DNA of 64,000 nucleotides from Verrucomicrobiota bacterium (GTDB taxonomy: Bacteria; Verrucomicrobiota; Verrucomicrobiia; Opitutales; UBA953), in the NCBI GenBank assembly GCA_030830965.1, contig JAURLX010000010.1, forward strand, positions 62,001-126,000. Direction: 5' to 3'. The notes beneath the pieces are model-generated. The model searched no databases. It saw only the letters and a program-made list of their open reading frames with translations, and was not told the DNA's origin. The position numbers and the translations under genes were made by a program. Below, one piece after another: positions 55,401-62,759 of this stretch; position 1 is the stretch's first letter, and each line of letters begins with the position of its first letter.

Positions 55401-56419
55401 TCGACCGAGCCGACCACGCTGTCGACCGGCTCCTGCCAGGCCTTGGCGGCCTCCTTCTTGCCCATCTGTCCGACATTGGAGAAACGCCAGAGCGACTGCT
55501 GCCAGGGGGCGATGTCCGCCTCGGTCAGCTTCCCCGCGCGATGCTTGGCCTGCAAAGGCGCCAGCAGCGGCGAAGGCGATCCTGACTCGAGCGCGGACTT
55601 GAGCAGACCGAGATACCTGGGGCTGAGGCCGTCGGCCGTACGGCCGCTCCGCAGGGACTCGAAGTAATGCGAAAGCGGGATGCGGCCCCCGCCCGTACCC
55701 TTGTCCAGCTTGACGCCATCGACCGTGGTCGCGGCGTCCGAAGACGAGACGGTCACCGTGTATCTGCCGTAGAAGGCTCGGATACGGGCAAGGGCTTCGT
55801 CGGTCCAGTCGCGCGAAGAGACCCCGGCGGAGAAACGGACGCCGTCGGGCAACGGCACGAGGTGCTCGCTGACCTCCTTGGCCGCGTCGAGATACTTGGT
55901 GAGGAGCGTGGGCGACATCACCAGCGCACCGCCGACGTTCGTGAAACCCTCGCCGGCCGCGCCGTCGACGGGAAACTCCCGGCCGGGATCGAGCGACGCG
56001 ACTCCCGTGAGGTCCCTCAGCGTGTAGGCGTATTCGACGTTGGAAAGACGGCGCAGCACCACGGGCCCCGGGTCTCCCGCCGCGGCCAGCGCGGCGGCTT
56101 CCAGCTCACGCCGTGTCCAGCCAAGCAGGGTTTCGCGGGCGACGGGGGAAAGCGGCTTCTCCTTCTTCGGAGGCATCTCCCCGGTCTCGACCTGCTCGAG
56201 CACGTGCTCCCAGACCTTCGTATTGCGTCGCACCGCGGCGGCGTCGGCGAAGACCTCGAGGTCGAGGTCACCCTTCTGCTTCTCAGTCGAATGACAGGAC
56301 AGGCACGTCTCCTTGAGGACCGGCAGGACCCGTTCACCGAACTCATCCGCCCGCAGCGATCCGGGGCCGGACGTCAGGACGGCCAGCGGGAGGGCGAGCA
56401 AGGCACGGAGGGGGCGCAT
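52496..56419 (-). CDS. DUF1592/DUF1588-type PVC cytochrome c protein
   Basis: A 1307-residue exported protein. Start ATG 56419 gives the signal peptide MRPLRALLALPLAVLTSGPG; the longer open frame upstream overlaps the opposite-strand gene at 56534 and is not supported. An N-terminal planctomycete-type cytochrome c (ETCLSCHS, C39) is followed by a DUF1587-like segment (VEYAYTLRDLTGV), a large central region, and the C-terminal DUF1592, DUF1588 (LERHSSDPACARCHRRIDPYG-type with a second CxxCH) and DUF1585 domains. Its role is not established; the partner DUF1552 is its usual neighbour. The central insert (residues about 300-850) is long for the family. Confidence 0.92.
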   Translation of the reverse strand: MRPLRALLALPLAVLTSGPGSLRADEFGERVLPVLKETCLSCHSTEKQKGDLDLEVFADAAAVRRNTKVWEHVLEQVETGEMPPKKEKPLSPVARETLLGWTRRELEAAALAAAGDPGPVVLRRLSNVEYAYTLRDLTGVASLDPGREFPVDGAAGEGFTNVGGALVMSPTLLTKYLDAAKEVSEHLVPLPDGVRFSAGVSSRDWTDEALARIRAFYGRYTVTVSSSDAATTVDGVKLDKGTGGGRIPLSHYFESLRSGRTADGLSPRYLGLLKSALESGSPSPLLAPLQAKHRAGKLTEADIAPWQQSLWRFSNVGQMGKKEAAKAWQEPVDSVVGSVEFRQKLAGDATVRLVAGDAGDGAQGDRVTWERPRLRIAGRPEVPLDDLSGLIAHLEARLKDQFAFTPQALRAAAAVADGASPAKAAADHAVDPALLAAWLDYLGIGTVKLESLLSKKMLSAPGHPKVRGWQGSDALSVMANAGYEDALTPGLIKAGGVVAHPAPTRAVVIAWRSPVAGLAAVAGGITDAHIVCGNGVVWQLEARCGTRRDVLAKGVSRGKQVVPFGKLGAVKVSPGDVIALVIGSRDRNHVCDLTAVDFKVSVGGSVWDLAPDVSPDILKGNPHGPWHFLSQPDDGETVPGIPKGSLLAQWRAASDQAVREALALKVEALLSDDSGAAPADIELRRQLIRSSGPFLAASLASFRPSTARREIESAAPSVVELRVPAFLADGAEFIVTGKVASGAGGSVQLNAGVSVAPFASGPLPSFPVVAEPGSASESRWKAAFTEFRDLFPQALCYPRIVPVDEGVTLTLFYREDHHLRRLMLSEAEVAELDRLWDELHFVSQSPIRQIDAYEQLHQFASQGVLKDTFVSLREKVYEAADAFRARMVAAEPAQVTGVVDFAAKAWRRPLSDLDRAGLRSLYDSLRKGGLDHDRALRSLLVRVLTSAEFLYRGETAPAGKVAGPVNDWELASRLSHFLWSSAPDDELRALAASGRLRDPAVLAAQARRMLRDPKVARLSREFGCQWLHVRDVAELDEKSERHFPEFASLRGAMQEEVERFFTDLFLEDRPVLSLLDADHTFVNGPLGRFYGLKVDGEAWRRVEGMRDAGRGGVLGMAATLAKQSGASRTSPILRGNWLSEVVLGEKLPRPPKGVPVLPEEAPQGLTERQLIERHSSDPACARCHRRIDPYGFSLESFDAIGRRRERDAAGLPVVTATTLPGDVQVDGLAGLRAHLATARADDFRRQFCRKLLGYALGRSVQLSDRPLVDGMIAKLKAGDGRVGSVVEAVVLSRQFREIRGRDHLADR

Positions 56420-56533
56420 CCGTGCCCTTATGCTCCTCGCAGGCCACCGTCCCTCAAGCCAAACCCGGCGCCTGGGCGTGCTGGCCGCCAAAAGATTCGA
56501 CCGGCACGAGGGCGGGCATAAGATCAGCCATCG

Positions 56534-57268
56534 ATGCACAAGGATCCCATGAAGCCCCTCACCGGCGGGACCATCATGATGGTGCTCCTGCTCCTCGCAG
56601 GGCTGGGAGCCCGGGGAGTCATGGAGAGATGGCGCAAGGAGCAGGAGGCCCGTGAGCGGCAACGGCTTCAGATTGAGCACAACCTTTCGGTGGCGGAGAA
56701 AAAGCGGGTCCGGCAGGAGGCGGATATGAGCAAACCTCCCTACGATCTCTGGAAGGCGGTCCACGCGTTGTACACAAAGGCGGAATCGGGGGATCCCTAT
56801 GCCCAGGCCGCCTACGCCATGGTGCTGCGCGACAGCCAGCAGAGATACGATAGCCTCACACCGGAATACGAGCCGATCGGGCGTCTGCTGATCGGACCCG
56901 ACTACGAACGGGTGGTGAAGGAGGTGCGCTTCATCGGCAGGGAATCCCATCGGGCCTTCTCGACGGATTATCCCAAGTGGTTCAGGCGGGCGGCCCTCCA
57001 AGGCAACGCCTACGGAATGTACGGCATGTACCAAGTCTCCCTCAGCCATCCTCCGACCTCCCTGAGGTCGGATTACGCCGAAGCCTTGAAATGGGCCCGG
57101 CTCACCGTCTTGCACGCCGAGGCGACCGAAGCCGGACTGCCGTCGCGCTTCGCGGCGCTCGGACGGGTCACCCGACCCTTGGCCGATGACCTGCCGGACT
57201 TCCTTTCTCAGAAGCAACTGTCGGAGGTGGAACGGGTTGTTCGCGCATTCACCCCCGTGAAAGAGTGA
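56534..57268 (+). CDS. Membrane-anchored Sel1-like repeat protein
   Basis: A 244-residue protein. An N-terminal hydrophobic stretch (TIMMVLLLLAGLGARGV) acts as signal or anchor. The rest is helical and has Sel1-like features (AQAAYAMVLR, KWFRRAALQGNAYGMYGMY, YAEALKWARLTVLHA), where such repeats bind other proteins. It starts at ATG 56534 or 56549 and is divergent from the DUF1592 gene with 114 bases between. It ends four bases before the ThuA gene. Role unknown. Confidence 0.65.
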   Translation: MHKDPMKPLTGGTIMMVLLLLAGLGARGVMERWRKEQEARERQRLQIEHNLSVAEKKRVRQEADMSKPPYDLWKAVHALYTKAESGDPYAQAAYAMVLRDSQQRYDSLTPEYEPIGRLLIGPDYERVVKEVRFIGRESHRAFSTDYPKWFRRAALQGNAYGMYGMYQVSLSHPPTSLRSDYAEALKWARLTVLHAEATEAGLPSRFAALGRVTRPLADDLPDFLSQKQLSEVERVVRAFTPVKE

Positions 57269-57272
57269 CCCC

Positions 57273-58082
57273 ATGCGGACCGCCCTGCCCTTCCTGCTCC
57301 TGCTGACGGCCGTGCTTGATGCGGCCCCGAAGAAGGTCCTGCTCATCGGACAGCAGCCGGACCACCCGTATCGGACCCACACCTACATGGACGACTGCGA
57401 GCTCATCGCGAAGTGCCTGCGTCAGACGCAAGGCGTCGAGGCCGTCGTCTCACGGGGCTGGCCCGAGTCGCCCACCGCGCTCGAAGGGGTCTCCGCGATC
57501 GTCGTGCACACGCGCCTCGGCGGCGACGTACTCTTCCGCAAGGACCGCCAGGAGATGATGTCCCGCCTCCTGGCTGGCGGGGCCGGCCTCTCCGCCATCC
57601 ACTGGGGCACGGGTTCGGCCGATCCCGACGCGTCCGGCCTGTGGCTCAACGCGATGGGCGGATGGTTCAACGCCCAGAAGGGCGGTTTCTCGCGCTACAA
57701 AGTCGAGACTTCCCGGGTGCGCGACGTGGCCGAGGGCCATCCGGTCGGCCGGGGGTGGGGCGACTTCACCTGCAAGGACGAGTGGTACTACCAGCTGCGG
57801 TTCCTCGGATCGGCCCGACCGGTCGCCAGGGTCACGGTGGCCGGCGAGGATCACCCCGTGGCCTGGACCTACGAACGTCCCGACGGCGGAAGGTCCTTCG
57901 GCTTCGTCGGCGCGCACTTCCACGACAACTTCGCCGAAGAATCCTTCCGCCGGCTCGTCGTCAACGGGGTGCTCTGGACCGTGAAGGCCGAGATTCCCGA
58001 GGGCGGGGCTCCGGTGGCCGTGACGCCTGCCGACCTCGAACTGAGCAAGGAGTTCGACGACCTCGCCAAGAAGAAGAAGTGA
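57273..58082 (+). CDS. Exported ThuA-like domain protein
   Basis: A 269-residue protein with signal peptide MRTALPFLLLLTAVLDA. KVLLIGQQPDHPYRTHTY and later HWGTGS, GWGDFTCKDEWYYQL and GRSFGFVGAHFHDNF match the ThuA (trehalose utilisation) fold, which resembles class I glutamine amidotransferases. ThuA proteins are common next to DUF1080 and dehydrogenase genes in PVC bacteria; ThuA/ThuB oxidise and process 3-keto disaccharides. It lies close to such genes here. The stop is followed by a convergent gene with four bases between. Confidence 0.82.
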   Translation: MRTALPFLLLLTAVLDAAPKKVLLIGQQPDHPYRTHTYMDDCELIAKCLRQTQGVEAVVSRGWPESPTALEGVSAIVVHTRLGGDVLFRKDRQEMMSRLLAGGAGLSAIHWGTGSADPDASGLWLNAMGGWFNAQKGGFSRYKVETSRVRDVAEGHPVGRGWGDFTCKDEWYYQLRFLGSARPVARVTVAGEDHPVAWTYERPDGGRSFGFVGAHFHDNFAEESFRRLVVNGVLWTVKAEIPEGGAPVAVTPADLELSKEFDDLAKKKK

Positions 58083-58086
58083 CGGA

Positions 58087-59043
58087 TCAGGCGACGGCGT
58101 TGCGCCGCTCGCCCGCGAGGAAGGCCCGGAGATTCGCCACGGTCTCGTCCATCAGCCGGCGCCGCGCGTCGGGCGAGGCCCAGGCCACGTGCGGCGTGAT
58201 GACGCAGCGCGGCGCGCCGAGCACCGGGCAGTCGGGGCGCATGGGCTCGACGCAGACGACGTCGAGTCCCGCGCCCGCGATGACGCCCTTGCGCAGGGCG
58301 TCGGCCAGCGCAGCCTCGTCCACCAGCGGGCCGCGCGCGGTGTTGATCAGGTAGGCGTCCGGCCTCATGCGGGTGAGCATCGCGGCGGAGACCAGCCCGC
58401 GCGTCTCCTCGGTGAGCGGGCAGTGCAGGCTCACGACGTGGGAGCGGGCGAAGAGCTCCTCAAGCCCGACGAATTCGGCAGCGGGGTCGGACTTCGGGGT
58501 GCGAGCGGCCGCGATCACCTTCATGCCGAAGGCGGCGCCGATGCGTCCGACGGCGCGGCCGATCTCGCCCCAGCCCACGACGCCCAGCGTGCGGCCCTCG
58601 ATGTCCGCGATGGGCCGGCGCAGGAAGCAGAAGTCGCGTGAGCGGGTCCAGTCTCCGGCCGCCACGGCCGCGCCCTCGAGCGCGACGTGATTCGTCAGGT
58701 CGAGCAGGAGCGCGAAGACATGCTGCGCCACGGCGGCGGTGCCGTAGCCGGGCACGTTGGCGACACGGATGCCGGCGGCGGCCGCGGCGGCAACGTCCAC
58801 GACGTTGTAGCCGGTGGCCAGCACGCCGATGAAACGGAGGCCGGCGGCACCCGCGAGGACGTCCGCCGTGAGCGGCGTCTTGTTCGTGAAGACGATGTCG
58901 GCGCCACGGATGCGTGCGGCGACGTCGGACGGTGCGGACCATTCATGCACCTCAAGCGGGCCGAGGGCGGCGAGCGGACCCCAGTCAAGGTCTCCGGGGT
59001 TGAGCGTGTGTCCGTCCAGGACGACGATGCGGCGGGCTTGCAT
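58087..59043 (-). CDS. D-2-hydroxyacid dehydrogenase (glycerate dehydrogenase-like)
   Basis: A 318-residue NAD-dependent enzyme. GVVGWGEIGRAVGRIGAAFGM is the NAD-binding motif; the catalytic Arg, Glu and His are expected at NTARGPLVDE, and near LDVVCVEPM and ITPHVAWAS. The start MQARRIVVLDGHTLNPGDL matches glycerate/hydroxypyruvate reductases (DGHTLNPGDLDW). This could link serine/glyoxylate metabolism with glyA. A tRNA-Ser gene follows 9 bases upstream on the same strand. Confidence 0.9.
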   Translation of the reverse strand: MQARRIVVLDGHTLNPGDLDWGPLAALGPLEVHEWSAPSDVAARIRGADIVFTNKTPLTADVLAGAAGLRFIGVLATGYNVVDVAAAAAAGIRVANVPGYGTAAVAQHVFALLLDLTNHVALEGAAVAAGDWTRSRDFCFLRRPIADIEGRTLGVVGWGEIGRAVGRIGAAFGMKVIAAARTPKSDPAAEFVGLEELFARSHVVSLHCPLTEETRGLVSAAMLTRMRPDAYLINTARGPLVDEAALADALRKGVIAGAGLDVVCVEPMRPDCPVLGAPRCVITPHVAWASPDARRRLMDETVANLRAFLAGERRNAVA

Positions 59044-59052
59044 GAAAGGGGG

Positions 59053-59137
59053 CGGAGAGGGAGGGATTCGAACCCCCGGAGCCTTGCGGCTCGCCTGATT
59101 TCAAGTCAGGTGCAATCGACCACTCTGCCACCTCTCC
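59053..59137 (-). tRNA. tRNA-Ser (anticodon UGA)
   Basis: Acceptor arm GGAGAGG / CCTCTCC with discriminator G, D-arm GCAGAGTGGTCGATTGC, anticodon arm CCTGA-CTTGAAA-TCAGG giving anticodon TGA, long variable arm (CGAGCCGCAAGGCTC) and a T-arm with GTTCGAATCC. The 3' CCA is not encoded (the next bases read CCC), unlike the two leucine tRNAs here. Decodes UCA and other UCN codons. Confidence 0.95.
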
Positions 59138-59195
59138 CGAAACCGCAGGATGCCGCGCTGGGTACTTCCCTCAAGTCCATTCCCCGACCTTTCCC

Positions 59196-60362
59196 ATGGG
59201 CGATGTCCGGGTTTCCCTTCCGAGGAGCGTCCGCGCGAAATGCCGCATGCGCCGCGACGACGAGGTGGAGGAACTCACGGGGCCCTACGGGCCTTTCACC
59301 CTGACGGAGCGCGCGATCCAGCGCCTGTGGGCGGCGGGCGAGGTGCGCAGCCCGCTTCCGTCGCTCTCCGGCGCGCTGATCGAAGTCGTCCGGCCCGGGG
59401 ACTGGAACCGAGGCGCCGGGCCCGACTTCAAGGGCGCCGAGCTGCTCGTCAACGAGGTCCGGATGCGCGGCGACGTCGAGATCCACCTGCGATGCGGAGA
59501 CTGGCAGGCCCACGGGCATGACCTGGATCCGGCCTACGACGGAGTGGCGCTGCACGCGGTGCTTATGCCCGAACTGCGGCACGTCAGGACCACTTCAGGA
59601 CGGACGCCGGAGGCCGTGCTGCTATTGCCACACCTGCCGCGCGACCTGGAGGATCTGGCGGAGGAGGACGCGCTGCTGGAGCTGCGCGGCCGAGCCCGCG
59701 AGTTCGTGCGCGACCTCAGGTCAGCCGCCGCGGACTTCCCCTCGGCCCTGCGGGAGGGTGCCGCACGCCGTTTCACGCGCAAGTCGGGCCACGCCGCCGT
59801 CCGGCTCAACGAGCTCGGCTGGGAGGGAGCCTGCCATGCTCTCGTCGTCGAATCGCTCGGCGCAGGAGGCAATCGCGCGCCGATGTCGGAGCTCGCCATG
59901 GACCTCACCCCGCAGGCGATGGAGCTGCTCGGACTGGACGCGCTCTACATGCGGAAGTGCGGGCGCTGGCGGCTCCGCGGCCTGAGGCCGGCGGGCCACC
60001 CTTACCGCCGTCTGGCCCAGTACCTGGAACTGAATCGGGCGAGGCCCTGCTGGCGCGAGGCGTTGCTACGCTGGGCGGACCGGTCGCATGCGTCGCCCGA
60101 AGTCGCCCGCCGCGAGCTGCACGAGGAAGTACTCGCGCGTTCGATGCCCGAAGGCCGTGCGGACACCATGGCGGTCGACGCGCTCCTGCCGCTGCTGCAC
60201 GCCACGGGCCGTCCCCTCGACCGTCTGTGGATGGAATGGCCGCCGGGCAACCGGCCGGACGAGGTCGACGAGGCGCGCCGGCTGCTGGGCTTCGTCGGTC
60301 GGGCCCGCAACTGGGAGGTCCAGGGCCTGATCGGACTGATGCGGGAGGCGTCGCCGCGTTAG
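59196..60362 (+). CDS. DUF2851 family protein
   Basis: A 388-residue protein of unknown function. The family core is clear: GDWNRGAGPDFKGAELLV, GDVEIHLRCGDWQAHGHD, then YDGVALHAVL and, later, LGLDALYMRKCGRWRLRG and YRRLAQYLEL. No signal peptide. The first ATG (59196) adds a basic, weakly similar start; ATG 59247 (MRRDDEVEELTGPYG) is a good alternative. It overlaps the end of the cysteine desulfurase by four bases, running convergently, and lies next to tRNA-Ser. Confidence 0.85.
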   Translation: MGDVRVSLPRSVRAKCRMRRDDEVEELTGPYGPFTLTERAIQRLWAAGEVRSPLPSLSGALIEVVRPGDWNRGAGPDFKGAELLVNEVRMRGDVEIHLRCGDWQAHGHDLDPAYDGVALHAVLMPELRHVRTTSGRTPEAVLLLPHLPRDLEDLAEEDALLELRGRAREFVRDLRSAAADFPSALREGAARRFTRKSGHAAVRLNELGWEGACHALVVESLGAGGNRAPMSELAMDLTPQAMELLGLDALYMRKCGRWRLRGLRPAGHPYRRLAQYLELNRARPCWREALLRWADRSHASPEVARRELHEEVLARSMPEGRADTMAVDALLPLLHATGRPLDRLWMEWPPGNRPDEVDEARRLLGFVGRARNWEVQGLIGLMREASPR

Positions 60363-61579
60363 GCGGTCATCTTCCGCGCGCGCTCGACGGCGCGGACGAG
60401 CGCGTCGACCTCCTCCATGGTATTGTAGAAGGCGAAGGAGGCGCGCACGGTGCCCGCCAGCCCGAGGCCCTTCATCAGCGGCATGCAGCAGTGGTGGCCG
60501 GTGCGAACCGCCACGCCGTCCGCGTCCAGCAGCGTGCCGATGTCATGCGGGTGCGCGCCCTTCAGGTTGAAGGAAAGCACGGCCACCTTCTCGGCCGCCT
60601 CGCCCACGACGGTCAGCCCGGGCACAGCGCGAAGCCGCTCGGTCGCGGCGGCGAGCAGGGCCTGCTCGTGCGCGTGGGCGGCCTCGCGGATGGGCATGAA
60701 GTATTCCAGCGCCGCGGCCAGGCCGAGCACGCCGGAGATATTAGGCGTGCCCGCTTCGAAGCGCTCGGGCGCCTCGCGGAACGTGGTGCCGTCGAAGTCG
60801 ACCTTCCGGATCATGTCGCCGCCGGACTGGTAGGGCGGCATGGAATCGAGGAGCTCCGGCCGCCCCCAGAGCACGCCCACGCCGGTGGGTCCGAAAGTCT
60901 TGTGCCCGGAGAAGACGAAGAAGTCGCAGCCAAGGGACGGCACGTCGACCCCGAAGTGCGCGGCCGACTGGCAGCCGTCCACGAGCACCGCGGCGCCGGC
61001 GGCCTTGGCAAGCCGCGTCATCTCAGCGGCGGGATTCACGGTGCCGAGCGCGTTGGAGACATGGGCGAAGGCGGCCATCTTCGTGCGCGGCGAGAGCAGC
61101 GCGCGGAAGGCATCGAGATCCACCTCGCCGCGCGGCGTGACCGGGGCGACGACCACCCTGGCCCCGCTGCGCTCCGCCGCCAGCTGCCAGGGGACGATGT
61201 TGGCGTGATGCTCGAGATGCGTGACCAGGATCTCGTCACCGGGGCGCAGGTGAGCCCGCCCCCAGGAATCGGCGACCAGGTTGATGCCCTCGGTCGCGCC
61301 ACGCACGAAGACGCAGCCCCTCGGGTCCGCCAGGCCGAGGAAACGGGCGGCCACGGCCCGGGCGGCCTCGTAGGCGGAGGTCGCCTGCTCGCTCAGACGG
61401 TGGACGCCCCGGTGGACGTTGGCGTTCTCCTCGGCATAGAAGCGCTCCAGCCGGCGGATGACCGCGAGCGGCTTCTGCGAGGTCGCCGCGTTGTCGAGGT
61501 AGACCAGAGGACGTCCGTGGACGGAGGTCCCGAGGATCGGGAACTCCCGGCGGACGGCTGCGACATCGAAGGCGGGCAT
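60359..61579 (-). CDS. sufS: Cysteine desulfurase, SufS/CsdA type
   Basis: Provides sulfur for iron-sulfur clusters. 406 residues, PLP-dependent. The PLP lysine is in FVFSGHKTFGPTGVGVLWG, and the catalytic cysteine loop is RTGHHCCMPLMKGL near residue 365 (SufS group). Other features: YLDNAATSQKP at the N-terminus and HLEHHANIVPW. Other suf genes are not in the window; the gene may be separate from its operon. The ActB iron-sulfur subunit in this window is one obvious user of the clusters. Confidence 0.95.
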   Translation of the reverse strand: MPAFDVAAVRREFPILGTSVHGRPLVYLDNAATSQKPLAVIRRLERFYAEENANVHRGVHRLSEQATSAYEAARAVAARFLGLADPRGCVFVRGATEGINLVADSWGRAHLRPGDEILVTHLEHHANIVPWQLAAERSGARVVVAPVTPRGEVDLDAFRALLSPRTKMAAFAHVSNALGTVNPAAEMTRLAKAAGAAVLVDGCQSAAHFGVDVPSLGCDFFVFSGHKTFGPTGVGVLWGRPELLDSMPPYQSGGDMIRKVDFDGTTFREAPERFEAGTPNISGVLGLAAALEYFMPIREAAHAHEQALLAAATERLRAVPGLTVVGEAAEKVAVLSFNLKGAHPHDIGTLLDADGVAVRTGHHCCMPLMKGLGLAGTVRASFAFYNTMEEVDALVRAVERARKMTA

Positions 61580-61627
61580 CGATTCCAGCTTAGGAGCGCC
61601 CGGGACGGGCGCAACCGGGAAGCGGGC

Positions 61628-62758
61628 TCAGGGAGCCGCGGGCAGACGGACCGCCTTTCGGATGTAGGTGGGCACGTCGATGTCCTGCCCCTCCACGATG
61701 GTCATCGGCGCTCCTCCGAAATATCCGCGACGGACGGCGTCGTCCGTGGCGAAAGGGAAAATCGCCTGGCTGTCGTCGACCTTGCCCGACTTCTGGCCCC
61801 TGCGTCCCTTGGCGGCGGTCCGGGGAACAGGCAGCGAGGCGCCGAGCACGGAGACCTCGACGCGGCCGGCGAGGGATGCGTCGGTGCGGGCGCAGAGGAC
61901 CGTGGCCGTCTCGCCGCCGAACTTGGTGCGCACCGCGGCGACGGCCTCGAAGGCGTCGGTGGAGGTGAGCTCAGGCCCGCCGGCGACGTGCACGAAGAGC
62001 GAGGCCACCTTGGTGACCGCACCCGGACCGTGGGCCAGTGGACAATCGGACGCGGCCCGGGCGGCCTTCATCGCGGCGCCCTGCCCCTCCCCGTCCCCGA
62101 AGGCGCAGAGGGTCGGCGAACCAGGCGTCGGGAAGAGCGAGCGCAGGGCCGAGGGGTCGGCCGGCACGAGCGCGCCCGGGGCGAAGGCCGCCGCGATTCC
62201 GCGGATCGCGCCGCCCACCCATGCGTCGGCCGCGGCGAACGCGTCGGGCAGGGGCGCATCGGCCGGCACCTGCTGGAGCAGAAGGTCGTTGTGGACGGCG
62301 ACGAAGCCGTGGCAGCGCGTCGCCAGCGCGGTGGCGGCCTGGTCGGCCTCGCGCTGCCGACGCTCGCCTTCGTGCGAGAAGGGCATCGTCGCGAAGCACA
62401 GCACCGTGGCGCCGGCTTCAGCCGCGCAGGAGGCGACGAAAGGCGTGGCGCCGCCGCCCGTACCCCCGCCGAGCCCGGTCACGAGGACGACGACGTGCGA
62501 GCCGGCCAGAGCGCGACGGACGGCGGCTTCCTCGGACTCCGCGGCCGCGAGGCCCGAACCGACCTCGCCGCCCGTGCCCATGCCCCGGGTCTGCTGCCTG
62601 CCCAGCTGCAGCGTCTGCGCGCCGGCCGGGAGCGACCGCTCGTCGGTGTCGAGGAAGAGCGTGCCGACCTCGCCGGGCAGGACGGGCAGCAGGCGAGCCA
62701 CCATCGAGCATCCGGCGCCGCCGACGCCCAGGAGGAGGATGGCGGGCGCACGGTCCAT
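61628..62758 (-). CDS. ftsZ: Divergent cell division protein FtsZ
   Basis: A 376-residue tubulin-like protein, the second gene of the ftsA-ftsZ pair (ATG 62758, two bases past the ftsA stop). The fold is clear: LLGVGGAGCSMV, the signature G97-G103 (GGGTGGG), HNDLLLQQV, and a C-terminal DVPTYIRKAVRL, the peptide that binds FtsA, ZipA and others. However, several catalytic positions differ from E. coli: the signature second Thr is Gly (G102), Asn is D37 in the nucleotide loop (LDTDERSL), DAFAAADAW has D178-A179 instead of Asn-Asp, and the T7 synergy loop NxDFADV is P199-A-D201-P-S-A204-L. A weak or altered GTPase is inferred. There is also an extra short linker before the C-terminal peptide. 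Confidence 0.9.
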   Translation of the reverse strand: MDRAPAILLLGVGGAGCSMVARLLPVLPGEVGTLFLDTDERSLPAGAQTLQLGRQQTRGMGTGGEVGSGLAAAESEEAAVRRALAGSHVVVLVTGLGGGTGGGATPFVASCAAEAGATVLCFATMPFSHEGERRQREADQAATALATRCHGFVAVHNDLLLQQVPADAPLPDAFAAADAWVGGAIRGIAAAFAPGALVPADPSALRSLFPTPGSPTLCAFGDGEGQGAAMKAARAASDCPLAHGPGAVTKVASLFVHVAGGPELTSTDAFEAVAAVRTKFGGETATVLCARTDASLAGRVEVSVLGASLPVPRTAAKGRRGQKSGKVDDSQAIFPFATDDAVRRGYFGGAPMTIVEGQDIDVPTYIRKAVRLPAAP

Positions 62759-62759
62759 C

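Noticed and set aside
56420..57382. Upstream extension of the DUF1592 frame
   Set aside because: It overlaps the opposite Sel1-like gene; the signal peptide begins at 56419.
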